Shown here piece by piece: positions 1 through 10,887 of a stretch of DNA of 64,000 bases. Each line of letters starts with the position of its first letter. Within the stretch, counting starts at the first letter, position 1. The translations under genes were made by a program, and so were the position numbers. Below the pieces are notes generated by a model that made no database searches, had not been told where the DNA came from, and saw only the letters and a program-made list of their open reading frames with translations. Source of the stretch: Pohlia nutans (taxonomy: Eukaryota > Streptophyta > Bryopsida > Bryales > Mniaceae); the NCBI GenBank assembly GCA_022496805.1, contig CM040088.1:16771001-16835000 (forward strand), written 5' to 3'.

Positions 1-301
1 TTGTATTTGAATATTACATACCTATCTATCAAGCCAACAGATGTGGATTGAGGTACTATATGCACATAACTCCTAAAAGCCCCAGGGGTATTGGACAAAA
101 CATAGATGTGTTATAATATGTGCCTTCCATAATATTATGTTTGATGAAGTTTGGTTCAATAGAAAATTTGTAGGGCATCATCTCTACAAATTATCCGTAC
201 TGTCAAACTTCCAAAAAAAACTTTAGATAATTTTTAATGAATTTAAAAGCATTAACTTTTGAAAATTTATATAAATTATAATTTTCACATTTAGAGTTTA
301 A
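1..301. repeat. Left part of an interspersed repeat, split by a TTAA element
   Basis: From about base 220 this segment matches 8472-8542 (shared text such as 'tttttaatgaatttaaaag'). After the insertion at 302-841 the match resumes at 846. Together 220-301 plus 846-1150 is one copy of a repeat whose uninterrupted relative lies at about 8472-8840. No open frame here looks coding; the 61-codon minus frame at 203-388 has no recognisable composition or motif. Confidence 0.5.
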
Positions 302-841
302 CCCTTTCAGGTGCCTGCGTCCAGAATCTGGACGCCGGATGAATTTCAGCAGCTCGATTTCTGTAGGTACCGGATGTTTTTCATCCATTTTTATTTTTTT
401 TCATTCTTGTGCTAGTTGAATACCATTTGTATGGTATGGATCTTCCAAATAAGATAATGTGAATTTTTGAAAAATTACAAAAGTGATTAATGTCAAGTTT
501 CAATCTTAGTTCAAAAAGAAAGACCTTAAATATGATTTTCCATAGTAAGTAGAATCAAATAATGGAAACCATACCATCTCGAAGTGCATGTCATTCTAAT
601 TTCATTACAATATTTTTAATTTTTTTTGTGTTAATTTTGGATTTTTAATTGAATTTCAAGAGAAAACCTTACAAAATTACTTTAAAAATATTAATAATAA
701 ATATGATGAATCCAACCGTACAAATGTTATCTACACATTGACATTTACAACTTTGTTTTGTACATCAACTCCATTTCTGTTTTTCATCAACCATTTTATA
801 ACAAGTCTTTGAAAATAGTGTTGAATCGGGACGTTAAAGGG
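302..841. mobile_element. TTAA-flanked miniature element, copy A (piggyBac-like)
   Basis: The 540-bp element is bounded by TTAA on both sides (298-301 and 842-845). It begins CCCTTTCAGGTGCCTGCG and ends GGGACGTTAAAGGG, so the extreme ends are short inverted repeats (CCCTTT/AAAGGG). It is related along its length to 6669-7194, 7199-7694 and 49192-49730. The same flanking repeat without an insertion is at 8531-8550, where a single TTAA (8539-8542) sits at the matching point, so TTAA is a target-site duplication. TTAA targets plus CCY...RGG ends are typical of piggyBac. No transposase is encoded, so it would need an enzyme from elsewhere. Confidence 0.75.
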
Positions 842-845
842 TTAA

Positions 846-1150
846 AAATTAGCATGATTGGTTAAAGTTGGTTTATCTTTTGTAAACTTCAAAAAAGCAA
901 AAGAAATAATAGAGGGAAATCATTACTCCAAATAGAATTTTTTTTAAACACTAAGGCAATGTTGAGGTGATCCACTTTGAAAAATTCTCTCGGGTGGAGT
1001 TTAAGTCGGATTGACATAATTCAAATTGCGTTGGAAAATAGACTTGATGTGGTATTTTTTAAATATATTTTTTTCCAATTTTTTTGGTTTCGGGCAGCTT
1101 GTTAGATTCGAGCAGCCACTAGAAAATGGTCGTTTGAGCGTTTAGGGGTT
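846..1150. repeat. Right part of the split interspersed repeat
   Basis: This segment aligns with about 8543-8840; shared landmarks include 'ttagcatgat', 'aacttcaaaaaagcaaaag' and 'atccactttgaaaaattctc'. It ends in 'gtttaggggttaac', which resembles the TTAACCCC ends of other elements in the window. It is non-coding as far as I can see. Bases 1151-1370 hold nothing I can identify. Confidence 0.5.
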
Positions 1151-1369
1151 AACGAACATTTCCAAGAAACAAGAACGGTGAGGCTCTATCCGTTGAAATT
1201 TGCATTATGAAATCTATAGCATTGAAAATTAGTATGTATGATTGAATACTAGTTGGCATGTGTTGGATTTTGGCATGCTTATTCCAACATGGAATTGTTC
1301 TTTTGTGTGTGCGTGTGCACGGCCTCTATTATATAAGAGACCAAGGTAGGGGGAATTGACCTTGACAAT

Positions 1370-1768
1370 TGCCTAAATGAAATGAAAGATAGCGGTTGCA
1401 CTTCCAATTGTGAAAGGATGTGAAATGATAGATGGCAGATGCACTTCCGATCGTAAAAAGATGTGAAATGAAATTAACGAATGCACTTTTGTCCGTGAAA
1501 TGATGTGAATTGAAAGTTGGCGGATGCACATGTGACCGTGAAATGATGTGGATTGAAAGTTGGCGGATGCACTTCAGACGGTGAAAAGATGTGAAATGAA
1601 AATTAACGGATGCACTTCCGGCTGTGAAATGATGTGAATTTAAAGTTGGCGGATGCACTTCCAAGTGTGAAAGGATGTGAAATGAAAGATGGTGGATACA
1701 CTTATGACTGTGAAAGGATGTGAAATGAAAGATGGCGGATGTACTTCCAACTGTGAAATCAATTGTCT
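1370..1768. repeat. 43-bp minisatellite, about nine diverged units
   Basis: The unit is 42-43 bp and starts near GCACTTCC, followed by a variable 4-5 bases, GTGAAA, GATGTGAAATGAAA and GGCGGAT. Units differ at several positions, so the array is old. The 111-codon minus-strand frame across it has a repetitive Thr/His/Ser-rich translation. Because 43 is not a multiple of 3, the peptide changes frame from unit to unit, so I do not call it a gene. Confidence 0.8.
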
Positions 1769-2362
1769 CTGGGTCAAATTCCCTAAATATCTATTCGAAA
1801 TTGTGCCATGGGATGGGGAAATAGGCGGGGAAGAGTATTCTAAAAACTAAATTGATTGTTTAGGGTTTACCAGGGTGCGCATAAATTTCAATCCTTTAGA
1901 GATCTATAGGGCATGACGGATAATTTGGAGCCATAGCCTTTAAACTCGGCATCTTAACCTCCTTGTGTTGGCAAGAATCGGGTAAGAAATTTAGAGTAAT
2001 TTTTTTAGGAATTTGATAAAATGAGAGTAAGAAATATGCTTACATTAATGAAAGAACTTAGCAGCTATGTTCAATATTGCTTTGGAGGGACTTGATGAGG
2101 ATTTTGATAACATAATACATGATGCTATTATGTTGTGGAAAAATGGCGCGAAGTTCAAATATCTCTACTTTAACCCAAAGAGATATCTCTACTCTAACCC
2201 AAATAAATTAATCTATCAAAATAGTGTTTTCATCAATGAAAAAACACCACATATTCAAAAAAACACCACACGGTATTTAACACAAAATCCTCCTATTCAA
2301 CCCATTATTCTAAAATTAGAAGTTAAAATAAAACAAACAAATGCACTCAACCCAAAAATACA
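1769..2362. other. Intergenic, no feature seen
   Basis: AT-rich DNA with no recognisable gene or repeat boundary. A 108-codon plus frame (2067-2393) runs into the mobile element at 2371 and has an Asn/Lys/Ile-rich, low-complexity translation typical of chance frames in AT-rich DNA. Confidence 0.4.
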
Positions 2363-2370
2363 TAACTATA

Positions 2371-2783
2371 CCCGGGGAGTGCACTTAAAGTGAAGATTAG
2401 AAATACACGTGAGTGCGTTTTAATAGCATACCCCCTACAATACTTGGCCTTAAAATAGTTTTTAAATTAAGATTTTTTAGGGGCTAAATCATTACGTACA
2501 TATCTATCATTTGGTATAAATTTCAGGACCAAATGTTTCTAAAATCCTATAAAAGAAATGATAGAAGTTTGCACTAAAATGTGTTGTTTTTTGCTTCAAA
2601 AATCAATTTAAAAATATGTACAAGTGATTATTTTTTGAAATTTATACAACAAGAACTTTAGATTGTGTTTAACAACTGCATATTTTTTTACAATTTTTAG
2701 GTGATTTTTTAGTATGTACATAGGGGGGTCAAAAGTACGCATTCACGAGATTCCTAGTCTTAACTTTAAGTGCACTCCCCGGG
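2371..2783. mobile_element. 413-bp inverted-repeat element with 8-bp target duplication
   Basis: The left end CCCGGGGAGTGCACTTAAAG is repeated as its reverse complement at the right end (about 2764-2783). With some mismatches the arms extend about 75-80 bp inward, to the runs 'catacccccta' and 'taggggggtc'. The direct repeat TAACTATA flanks it at 2363-2370 and 2784-2791, an 8-bp target-site duplication. Eight-base duplications fit hAT elements, while long arms are also seen in Mutator-like elements (usually 9 bp), so the superfamily stays open. It has no coding capacity. Confidence 0.75.
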
Positions 2784-2791
2784 TAACTATA

Positions 2792-3180
2792 AAATTTCAC
2801 GTTTTCATAGTTTATACCTTTTTTTCTACAAAAACCCAAAATTCACAAATATCAAAACTTGACTCTTGTGACAACCACACAACATTTTCCACCACACCCT
2901 TTCTTTACAACTATGTTGACGTAAAGAAGGACCAATTTTTATTTATTTATTTTAATTTCACGTCAAATGAAAAATGAAAAAATAAAAAATGGTAACGAAG
3001 ATTTTCCCAATAACCAAAGATTACGTAACTTTCACTTTTTGCCAGGTGGAAACCTTAATTTCGACATGTACCGCAAAAAGATTTGCATTCTAATTTTTTT
3101 GGCAGTGCTTATCACATTAGTCCCACCTAAAAAACTACATTTTCACATCTTATTTAATTTTTTAAATGCAATTTTTTGCT
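2792..3180. other. AT-rich upstream flank of the clathrin light chain gene
   Basis: No gene. Base composition changes abruptly to GC-rich at about 3190, which probably marks the promoter and 5' end of the clathrin light chain transcription unit. I could not pick a TATA box with confidence. Confidence 0.35.
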
Positions 3181-3189
3181 GACGCACTA

Positions 3190-4470
3190 ATTAGAACCCC
3201 TTGACCGGGCACGCCGTGACGCCGACTGCCGCGCGTCCAGAATTTCCTCCAATCATTCGCCTGTATAGGCAACGAATAACTTCCATAAGTGAGAACGGAA
3301 TTCATCCACTTCGCGCTCTTATTCATCCAAACGGAAGTCGTCTGGTAGCCATTACCCTGGAACTCATGCACTCTCTTCGCTCGCAACGCGGACCGTCTCC
3401 TCCCTTGCTCGATCGCGTGCATTTGGATCCCAAGCTGCGCTCTGGTGCGCCTCGAATCGCAGGTTAGTTGCCCTCTCAGCTTGATTCGATGATTTTCTCG
3501 TTCTTTTGATACCTTTCTCGACGTTTTTGGTGCTGAAACGGGGTTGTAAGGGTTCCACATTGGGGTTTGGTGGAAGTCGGTGTGCGAGATGCGTCGGGAG
3601 TCATTAGTGGAAGATTAGTATAGCTTAGATCTGGTATTTGTGGTTGTAGGGGACTCCTGATGCTCTGTTTCGGTATTTTTCCGCGTCTAGGGTTAGGATC
3701 GGTGGCATTTGCAGGATCTGGCTCTCGTGTGGATTTTCGGTTCTTAGTGAGGGTAACAGTTGCCTTCTTTTTTCTCTGTTATTCGACTTGCATATTTTTT
3801 TCCTTGTTAGATACGTTTCTGTTTTAATACTTGGGGAAAATTCTGCGGTAAGATTGCGATTGTCTCTAGATTTCGTTTACCGTTCTGTCTTTGCTTTACT
3901 GGACCAGAACAATTGCGCTGGCTTTCGTTCTAATATTTGTGTTTTGATGTTGATTTTTTTCGCGGAGAGCTTCTTACTACTGTCGATATGTATTGGAAAT
4001 GGTTAGACGAGTTTTGGAAGTCTGATTAACGAAATGCCGACTAAAGAAGTTTGCGAACATTGAAGACGTGTAGGAAAGTGTAGAGAGTATTCAATGTGGA
4101 TTAGTACGATCAGCTGCATTTTCTCGAAGACAGATACATGATAGCTTGCGTCTTTCTCATTAGATCTGGAACGTCTAGGAAACTTGACCAATACGTCTGC
4201 GTGTACCGTCTGCGTTAAACTCTCTTAGAAGGTCTTCCAAGTCGAATCCGTTAAGTAAATTATCGTTCTTAATTGGCTGCACAAGACGTTTGGCTTTCTG
4301 TTACCAGTGCGCAAAATAATGAATATTTCCACATTGCTTACGATTATGCATTTGGGGGTCCAATATGTGACATGAAGCTGGTTTGATTTTGTATATCGCT
4401 GATCTATCACCTTCTAATTTAATTACTGTGTGGTATATGTAGGATTTTCTGAGGCCGAGATATCGCAAGT
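3190..4470 (+). promoter_or_regulatory. Probable promoter, 5' UTR exon and leader intron of the clathrin light chain gene
   Basis: A GC-rich block (about 3190-3470) ends in CGCAG followed by the donor-like GTTAGT at 3463. A matching acceptor TATGTAG ends at 4442, 28 bases before the start codon. This implies a non-coding first exon ending at 3462 and a leader intron of about 980 bases (3463-4442), a layout common in constitutively expressed plant genes. The small frames on both strands of the GC-rich block are not conserved-looking. Transcript data would settle the exact start. Confidence 0.5.
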
Positions 4471-5902
4471 ATGGCCTACGAAGCTTACTCTGGTGGCGGT
4501 GATGACCTAAGTGAGTTCAGCAGCTTTGATAGCTCAGCTCGGTTTGACAGCTCTAGGTTGGACTCTGCTCGATTTGACAGCTCGTTTCGAGCACCAGATG
4601 ATCTGGCCTTTGGACTCGATGACAACAAGGAAGGCTTTGATGACTTCAAAGGAGCGTCACACGGTTATGATCACCCCGCTCCAATATATGAGAATGAAGA
4701 GTCGGCACCTGGAATGCCTGGTATGTATGGTTTTGGTTCTGAGTCACCCTCAGACTTTCCTAAGGGAGATTATTCAGCTCCTGAGTATGCTCCTGAGTAT
4801 ACCTCTAGTCCAGTAGGGGAAAGCTACAACAAAGAGTTGGATGAGGACTTGTTTGGTGGAGCTAATGGCGGGCCAATGCTGCCCCCACCCGAGGAGATGC
4901 AGGAGGAAGGACACCTTCTTCGGGAATGGAAGAGGTAATTCTCTTCTAATTATTCATGAACTACATAGTCCGGTCTTCTTTTGAACGTTTACGGTGAATG
5001 GAATAGTAATAGCGTTTTTGGGGGAAGTCTGATACGATATCTGTAATTTACGGAACAATGACGTTACTAGAAATTGATCGGCTTTGTCAAATCAGACAGA
5101 ATATGCTAAGTCTTCAAGAGAAGGAGCGTATTGAGAAGGAGAAGCTGCAGCAGATTATCGATGATGCTGATGACTACAAAGAGAAGCACAGGACTAAGCG
5201 TGAAACCCACCGCGAGACACAGATGAAGGCAAATCGTGACAAGGAACTGGTATTTCACTCTTCCTTGATATTTGTCATTTCTAGCTAAATGTTAAATGCT
5301 TGGTACGATAAGAGATTTTGGATGCGGAAGTTCTAAACTGGTTTGGGCCGTGGGTGGAGAGCTACGGTAGTATGCTGTCCTTCACTTCAAGCAAATTTTG
5401 TTACACATGGAAACTGCTGAAGAACTATGTTTTATCTTGGCAGGCCTACCATGCTGACCAAGAGCACTTCCACAAAACTGCTGGCAAGCAGTACTGGAAG
5501 GCAGTGACCGAACTTGTCCCAAAGGAGCTGCCAGCATCTCTAGAGCCCAAGGGCCGACAAATGAAAGAGAAGAAGGAGAAGAAGTCTACGTTTGTGGCTC
5601 TTCCTGGTCCGAAGCCAGGCAAGCCCACTGACATGGGGAGGTTCCGGCAGGTTCTTCTGAAGCTCAAGCACAACCCCCCTGCACACATGATTCCTCCTCC
5701 ACCGCCACCACCCAAGCCAGAGGCCAAGGAGGGTGACAAAAGTGGGAAGATTGAAGAGGTCAAGGAGGGCGACAAGGGAAAAGAGAATGCCCCAGCTGCT
5801 GGAGAATCACCGGCTGATCCTTCCAAAGCAGCACCTGAGGCTCCTGCCACCCCTGAGCAGACGCAAGCGGAACTAACCAGTGGGCTCATTGCTGTATCTT
5901 AG
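4471..5902 (+). CDS. CLC: Clathrin light chain (three coding exons)
   Basis: Clathrin light chains bind the heavy-chain hub of the triskelion and regulate coat assembly in endocytosis and at the trans-Golgi. Coding exons are 4471-4934, 5096-5249 and 5444-5902; the first junction splits an Arg codon and the second is in phase, giving 358 residues. Residues 1-60 hold short Phe/Asp/Ser repeats ([20 protein letters not shown]), then an acidic, Gly/Pro-rich stretch. The heavy-chain-binding coiled coil starts near [20 protein letters not shown] and continues through the second exon. The third exon starts [20 protein letters not shown], the conserved plant segment, followed by a basic stretch ([20 protein letters not shown]), [20 protein letters not shown] and a Pro/Glu/Ala-rich tail. 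Length matches the longer Arabidopsis light chain (about 340 residues). The frame is intact. Confidence 0.96.
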
Positions 5903-6381
5903 AGAAGTTAGGACTTCTCTCAATTTTTCACCGTTGAATAGATCAGCCTAGGTGTATGCAGTTAGTTGTGTGGAACTTCAAAGTTGAGTTGTGAATGCAT
6001 TGGTTCCAGATGCTTCTTATTTAGTACATTTTGTTAATCATTTGTATGTCTTTCACCCTTGACATGCATTTTTTTCATGTACAAGGCTTTCAAGTGAAGG
6101 GTTTTCATCCTGTCCATTTTTTCTACAGGCTTTACCTGCTGTTGATTACATGCACACTAGAATGGACATGTAGAGTTAACCGTGATTCTGACAGCTGCTG
6201 ACATCAGAACCTTTCCAGCTACTATCCTTCGCTCTCCTGCTCATCCCTGAGGACTTGCACAGCACTCTTATGCTGAGTCAACACACTTGACCCCACCTTC
6301 CACCCACCTCTACTGTTCAGTACAGTACAACAATCTATTCTGAATTCATATTCAGTTGATCATTTTCGCTCCATGTCAGTA
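5903..6381 (+). other. 3' flank of the clathrin light chain gene
   Basis: Probably the 3' UTR and downstream spacer. There is no clear AATAAA signal and nothing else recognisable. Confidence 0.35.
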
Positions 6382-6603
6382 CTACTCTAAATAGTGTATT
6401 TAGTGTGAGATACACTAATTTACATAAACATGTTGTAAGTTTTTACTGTTGACCAATTTTTTTACCCTCTATATTGGTCAAGATGGGGATCTTTCAATAG
6501 TATTGGAATCAATGTCTTTGGTAAATTTTTTTGTCGAGAGTAAAAATCTATAACATTTTCAAATCTTATAATTATCTCACACTAAATACACTATTTAGTG
6601 TAG
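6382..6603. mobile_element. 222-bp inverted-repeat element, family CTACACTAAATAG (copy 1)
   Basis: The left end CTACTCTAAATAGTGTATTT and the reverse complement of the right end, CTACACTAAATAGTGTATTT, are almost identical for about 30 bp (through AGTGTGAGAT). The interior is AT-rich and non-coding. A second element with the same kind of ends is at 45896-46270, so this is a family. The target duplication is unclear. Confidence 0.65.
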
Positions 6604-6668
6604 CACTCTGATTTACTAATTAATTTAGAATCGGCTTTTGTTCCTTCAACTTTCATAACATTATTAAC

Positions 6669-7194
6669 CCAGCGCGCCAGCGTGGACGACGAACAGATTA
6701 AAGCTGTTTGATTTCCATCCAAATTGGACAGTTTTCATCCACCAATTTTTTTTTGGGTTCTTGTGTAAGTTGACTATCTTTGTACAGTGTGGATCTTCAA
6801 AATAGGTTATCATGATTTTTGGAAAAATAACACAATTGGTTTATGTCAAGTTTCATTCTTAGTTCAAAAAGTGCGACCTTAGACATGATTTTCCAAAATA
6901 AGTAGAATCAAATAATGAAAACCATACCATTGCGTAGTGCATGTTATTCCTATTTCTTTCCAATATTTTTCAAGCTTTTTGTGTTAATTCGGGATTTTTA
7001 ATTGAAATTCAAGAGAAAACCTTGCAAAATTATTTTAAAATTATTAATAAAAAATATGATACATCTAACCGTACAAATGTGATCTTCATATTGGCATTTA
7101 CAGATTATCTTTGTATATCAACTCCATTTTTGGTTTCCATCAAACATTTTATAACACTTCTTTGAAAACAGTGTTGAATTGGGACGTTAAAGGG
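6669..7194. mobile_element. TTAA-flanked miniature element, copy B
   Basis: The 526-bp element has TTAA at 6665-6668 and 7195-7198. It starts CCCAGCGCGCCAGCG and ends GGGACGTTAAAGGG, and shares most of its interior with copy A (for example 'gattttccaaaataagtagaa'). The 74-codon frame at 6941-7165 lies inside and is a chance frame with counterparts in the sister copies. The right TTAA is shared with the next copy. Confidence 0.72.
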
Positions 7195-7198
7195 TTAA

Positions 7199-7694
7199 CC
7201 CTTTGATGCGCCAACGTTCATATTTGGACGCTGGATGATTTCTGAAGCGTCCCTTTACCACATACGGTGATGTTTTTCATCCATCCAAAATTCTTTTGAT
7301 TCTTGTGCTAGTTGACTACCATTTGGACGGTATGGATCTTCAAAATAAGATAATGTGAATTTTTGAAAAATAATAAAAGTGGTTTATGTCAAGTTTCATT
7401 CTTAGTTCAAAAAGTGAGACCTTAAACATGATTTTCCATAATAAGTAGAATCAAATAATGGAAACCATACCATCTTGTAGTGCATGTTATTCCAATTTCA
7501 TTACAATATTTTTTTAAATTCTTTTGTGTTAATTTTGGATTTTTAATTGAATTTCAAGATGAATCCAACTGTACAGATGTTATCTTCACATTGACATTTA
7601 CAACTTTGCTTTGTACATCAACACCATTTCTATTTTTCATTAAACATTTTATAACGAATCTTTAAAAACAGTGTTGAATCGGGACATTAAAAGG
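7199..7694. mobile_element. TTAA-flanked miniature element, copy C
   Basis: The 496-bp element starts CCCTTTGATGCGCCAACG and ends GGGACATTAAAAGG. TTAA is at 7195-7198 (shared with copy B) and 7695-7698. Compared with copy A it has an internal deletion in the stretch after 'gaatttcaag'. Head-to-tail sharing of one TTAA suggests insertion into the edge of an existing copy. Confidence 0.7.
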
Positions 7695-7698
7695 TTAA

Positions 7699-8226
7699 CC
7701 CAATTCATTGATTCGTAAAATTCCATTATATACTACAACTTAGAAGAATAATTTGAAGTTGACATATAATCAAAAGTTGTAAATTTTGGATTACATCTAT
7801 ACGGTTGAGTTTATAGTTTTCATATAACTTTTAAAACCCAAAATTTGAAAATTCTTCTAATTTTGATTCAAAGAGTTGGATGGTTTTGAGTGAATTTTGA
7901 TGAAATGGATTTGAAATGTACCATTCTTAACCCTTGAACATAAAAAAAGCCCTTGAACGTTTGGTTTTTTGATTTTTTGATTTTTGATTTTTAAAGAATT
8001 TTAAAAAAATCCAAAATTGTAGAGCTCACTGTAGAGCCGGAATTTCATTGTATTTTAAAATTTGTTTTTGGAGTGACATTGTTTACTCCATTCACTGTTC
8101 ATAGAGGATTTGAGGATTTCTCAATGGTTGTTCACGTTACTCACAAAGTTAATGTTGGGGGCAGCTCTCTTAAAAAAAAATTATTCCTTCAGGCTGCTTG
8201 TTTAGGACCCTCTTGACGTTTAAGGG
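7699..8226. mobile_element. Possible third TTAA-bounded element in the tandem run
   Basis: TTAA borders lie at 7695-7698 and 8227-8230; the segment begins CCCAATTC and ends GTTTAAGGG. Only the last few bases are inverted matches, and the interior does not resemble copies A-D. It could be a different TTAA family or a coincidental border. No coding potential. Confidence 0.35.
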
Positions 8227-8471
8227 TTAATGTAGTGATTCTTTTGAAATTTTCATGTTACTAAAATCAATGAACTCAATTTTAGATTTCTAATTTTATA
8301 TAGCGTAAGTGTCTAATATAGATTTACACAAGGCTAGCGCATTTTTCTATAAATGAAAATTTTTACCTACTATATTAATGAAAAATTTACAATACAAACA
8401 CTATTAAAATATATATTGAGGCTGACAATCCAGAGTGCCTGGTTTTGGAGTACCCTAAATAGGGTGCCTAT

Positions 8472-8840
8472 TTTTTAATGAATTTAAAAGCATGAACCTT
8501 TGAAAAATTGTACAAATTATAATTTTCACTTTTATAGTTTAAAATTTAGCATGATTAGTTAAAATTAGTTTATCTATTGTAAACTTCAAAAAAGCAAAAG
8601 AGATGATGGAGGGAACATCATTACTTTCTCCAAATAGCAAATTTTATAACACTAAGACAATGTTGAGGTTATCCACTTTGAAAAATTCTCCCCAGTGGAG
8701 TGTAACCCTAATTGACATAACTCAATTGCATTGGAAAGTAAACTTGATGTAGTATTTTTAAATATATATATTTTATTTCTTCAAAAAAATATTATTTTGT
8801 TCTGGGCAACGACCAAAAATGGTCTCTTGGAAGCTTAGGG
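8472..8840. repeat. Uninterrupted copy of the interspersed repeat (empty site for copy A)
   Basis: This segment matches 220-301 joined to 846-1150. The single TTAA at 8539-8542 corresponds to the point where copy A is inserted at 298-845. It is useful as a natural empty-site control. Confidence 0.6.
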
Positions 8841-9313
8841 GATAATGGAGCAATGAGACCCAACACCCTTTTGCAATGGGACCACAGTCTAGTTACAATT
8901 AGAAACTAAGTTTATGCGGCAATGACATAGTAGTCCCAAAATTCATGGAATACAAATGACATTACTTAGAAAAGTGGATCTAAGTGAAGATTCTCTTTCG
9001 ATCTAGTTTTCAAAAGGGTGCTCCATTGCATTGCTCTATTATGCTATGAATGCAAGGGTGCAGAGGAACAAAATGAAGGGTAGTTCAAAACAAATTGCTT
9101 ACTTGGAAAAAATAGGAATAATTCAAAACAAATTAAAACCCCTAAAGAATTAAAAAATCACAAATTGGGCAACATGTCTTTTTAGAAGTTTTGAGTAGGT
9201 TCTATATAGACCTTTTTTTGTTCAAATTAATTTGTTGTTTGGCCAACACATGCAATGTCCTTGGTACTTTAGGGGTTAAACTAAAGCATTAGGGGCTGTT
9301 TACATTCTCTGAA
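8841..9313. other. Intergenic, no feature seen
   Basis: AT-rich DNA without a convincing frame. 'gtactttaggggttaaac' near 9270 resembles a TTAACCCC element end, but I see no partner. Confidence 0.3.
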
Positions 9314-9366
9314 CCAAGAGTTGTGACCAAGGAAAATGGATTTTGTTCCTTGGTCACAACTCTTGG
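9314..9366. repeat. Perfect 21-bp hairpin
   Basis: The arm CCAAGAGTTGTGACCAAGGAA at 9314-9334 is exactly complementary to 9346-9366, with an 11-base loop. It lies in otherwise featureless DNA. It may be the relic of a short foldback element. Confidence 0.75.
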
Positions 9367-10885
9367 TCACACTTTACAAATTGCAATTTTTAATGCCCTT
9401 GGGCACTTCACTAGGTGTAAATGGAACGTGGACTGGGAGGATTGACTATGCACCAAAAAGAGCCTGGGTTGATTTCTTTAAAACACATTATAATTAGAAA
9501 AAAAAACTTTTATCGGTCATTTCCAAAATTTCAATACTAGATTAATTAAACAAATGCGAGCTCAAGTATGTAAAAATATTTGGAATCCGACTTGTAACTT
9601 GCTATATATAAGCCCCTTAAATTTTTTAAATGTGTTGTTTCAAATATTTGGGTGTCTATATCTTCCAAACTACAACTTCAATTGCAAAAAATTCAACGGA
9701 TTTGAGTTTATAATGGCCTCATTATGCTACACTAAAAATTTCAGTTAAACTCTACTTTATTATTAATCTTTATTGTTTAACAGTTCATCTTTATTGTTAA
9801 TGTTTTTGGTTTTTCAAATTAGAGGTATTTAAAAAGTCATCATGTGTTTTAGTTCGCAACCTCTTTTTAAAGCCTTTTTTTGTAACCGTTCTTTGGCCCA
9901 TATTGAACACATGTTCTTTGGCCCATATTTGAATTCTTTTTCTTAATTGCATTTGAATTCCTATTCAACTTGCGCTTTTATAGAATCACTACAACTAGTA
10001 GTTGTGTACAATATATTAACATTGAGTTGATTTTTTCAAGAAAATTGAAATATTTGTTCAATATTTGCAATTCCGAGACCAAAGGACTTTTTACACCTCA
10101 ATGGTTGCTAAAATGTTCTTCGTCCTTAATTGTTTATCATTGGTTGTTTATTTGTTCAAAATCAAACTATTGGACAATGACTTCAATCCCGCTGAGTGCA
10201 TGTGTTTAAACTACATTTGGTTTAAGAAAAAAAGACACAAGGTACCTTTTCAAATACCTCTATTATGAGATTCTCATTTTTTTCATTTTATAAAATTACT
10301 TGTTATTTATGATTTTTAATATCCTTTGTATATGGGTTAGAAGACCCAAATGTTTAATTTTTAAAAAGGTTTGATGTATAGAATAGTCGCAATTATTGTT
10401 CAAGATTATCTTTATCACCATAAAAAATATTTTTTGAACAAATAATTTTCCCAAAATAATTTCGGAAATATTTTCTAATCTTTCCCTCCACCTAAAGTAT
10501 GGGAACACAAATTGGAAGAATGTTGGTTTGAACTATTTTTATAGTCCATCCATTCATTGGTGCTTCCCAAGACATCATAGAAGAAGAATAATTTACTTTC
10601 ATTTTACTTCTTATTTATTTATTATATAAATTTAAAATTTTGATAATATTATTAAAATTATAATTTTTGCTTTTATTTTTGTGTGACTCTACTTTTTGTT
10701 GCAAGATTGAAGAGCCATGATATATTTTAGTTTCCATCAATGAATAAAACAAGTAGCTAGAAGAGAAGACAAATTGTCTTCCAAATATGCATATGATCAC
10801 AAAGTTTGTAGACCTTGTGAGGAAGGATTCTTCATCTTCAGTTGACTTGAAGGCAATGCAAGGATGGGAAAACTTGCATTTCCCA
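9367..10885. other. Intergenic, no feature seen
   Basis: AT-rich DNA. Several 60-110 codon frames occur on both strands, but their translations are Ile/Asn/Lys/Phe-rich with no motif, as expected by chance. Confidence 0.35.
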
Positions 10886-10887
10886 TG

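Noticed and set aside
1329..1664. 111-codon minus-strand frame with a Thr/His/Ser-rich repeat translation
   Set aside because: It is the translation of a 43-bp minisatellite, whose period is not a multiple of three; no conserved protein signal.
3162..3560. 132-codon minus-strand frame in the GC-rich block before the clathrin gene
   Set aside because: It overlaps the probable promoter and 5' UTR exon, has no motif, and two other frames occur over the same bases.
5446..5889. 147-codon minus-strand frame (Gly/Ser/Pro-rich)
   Set aside because: Antisense of the third clathrin light chain exon.
6941..7665. Frames with similar peptides (FLIE...STPF) also seen at 49416-49667
   Set aside because: They lie at the same place in copies of the TTAA miniature element, are lengthened or shortened by indels and lack any motif; shared because the DNA is shared.
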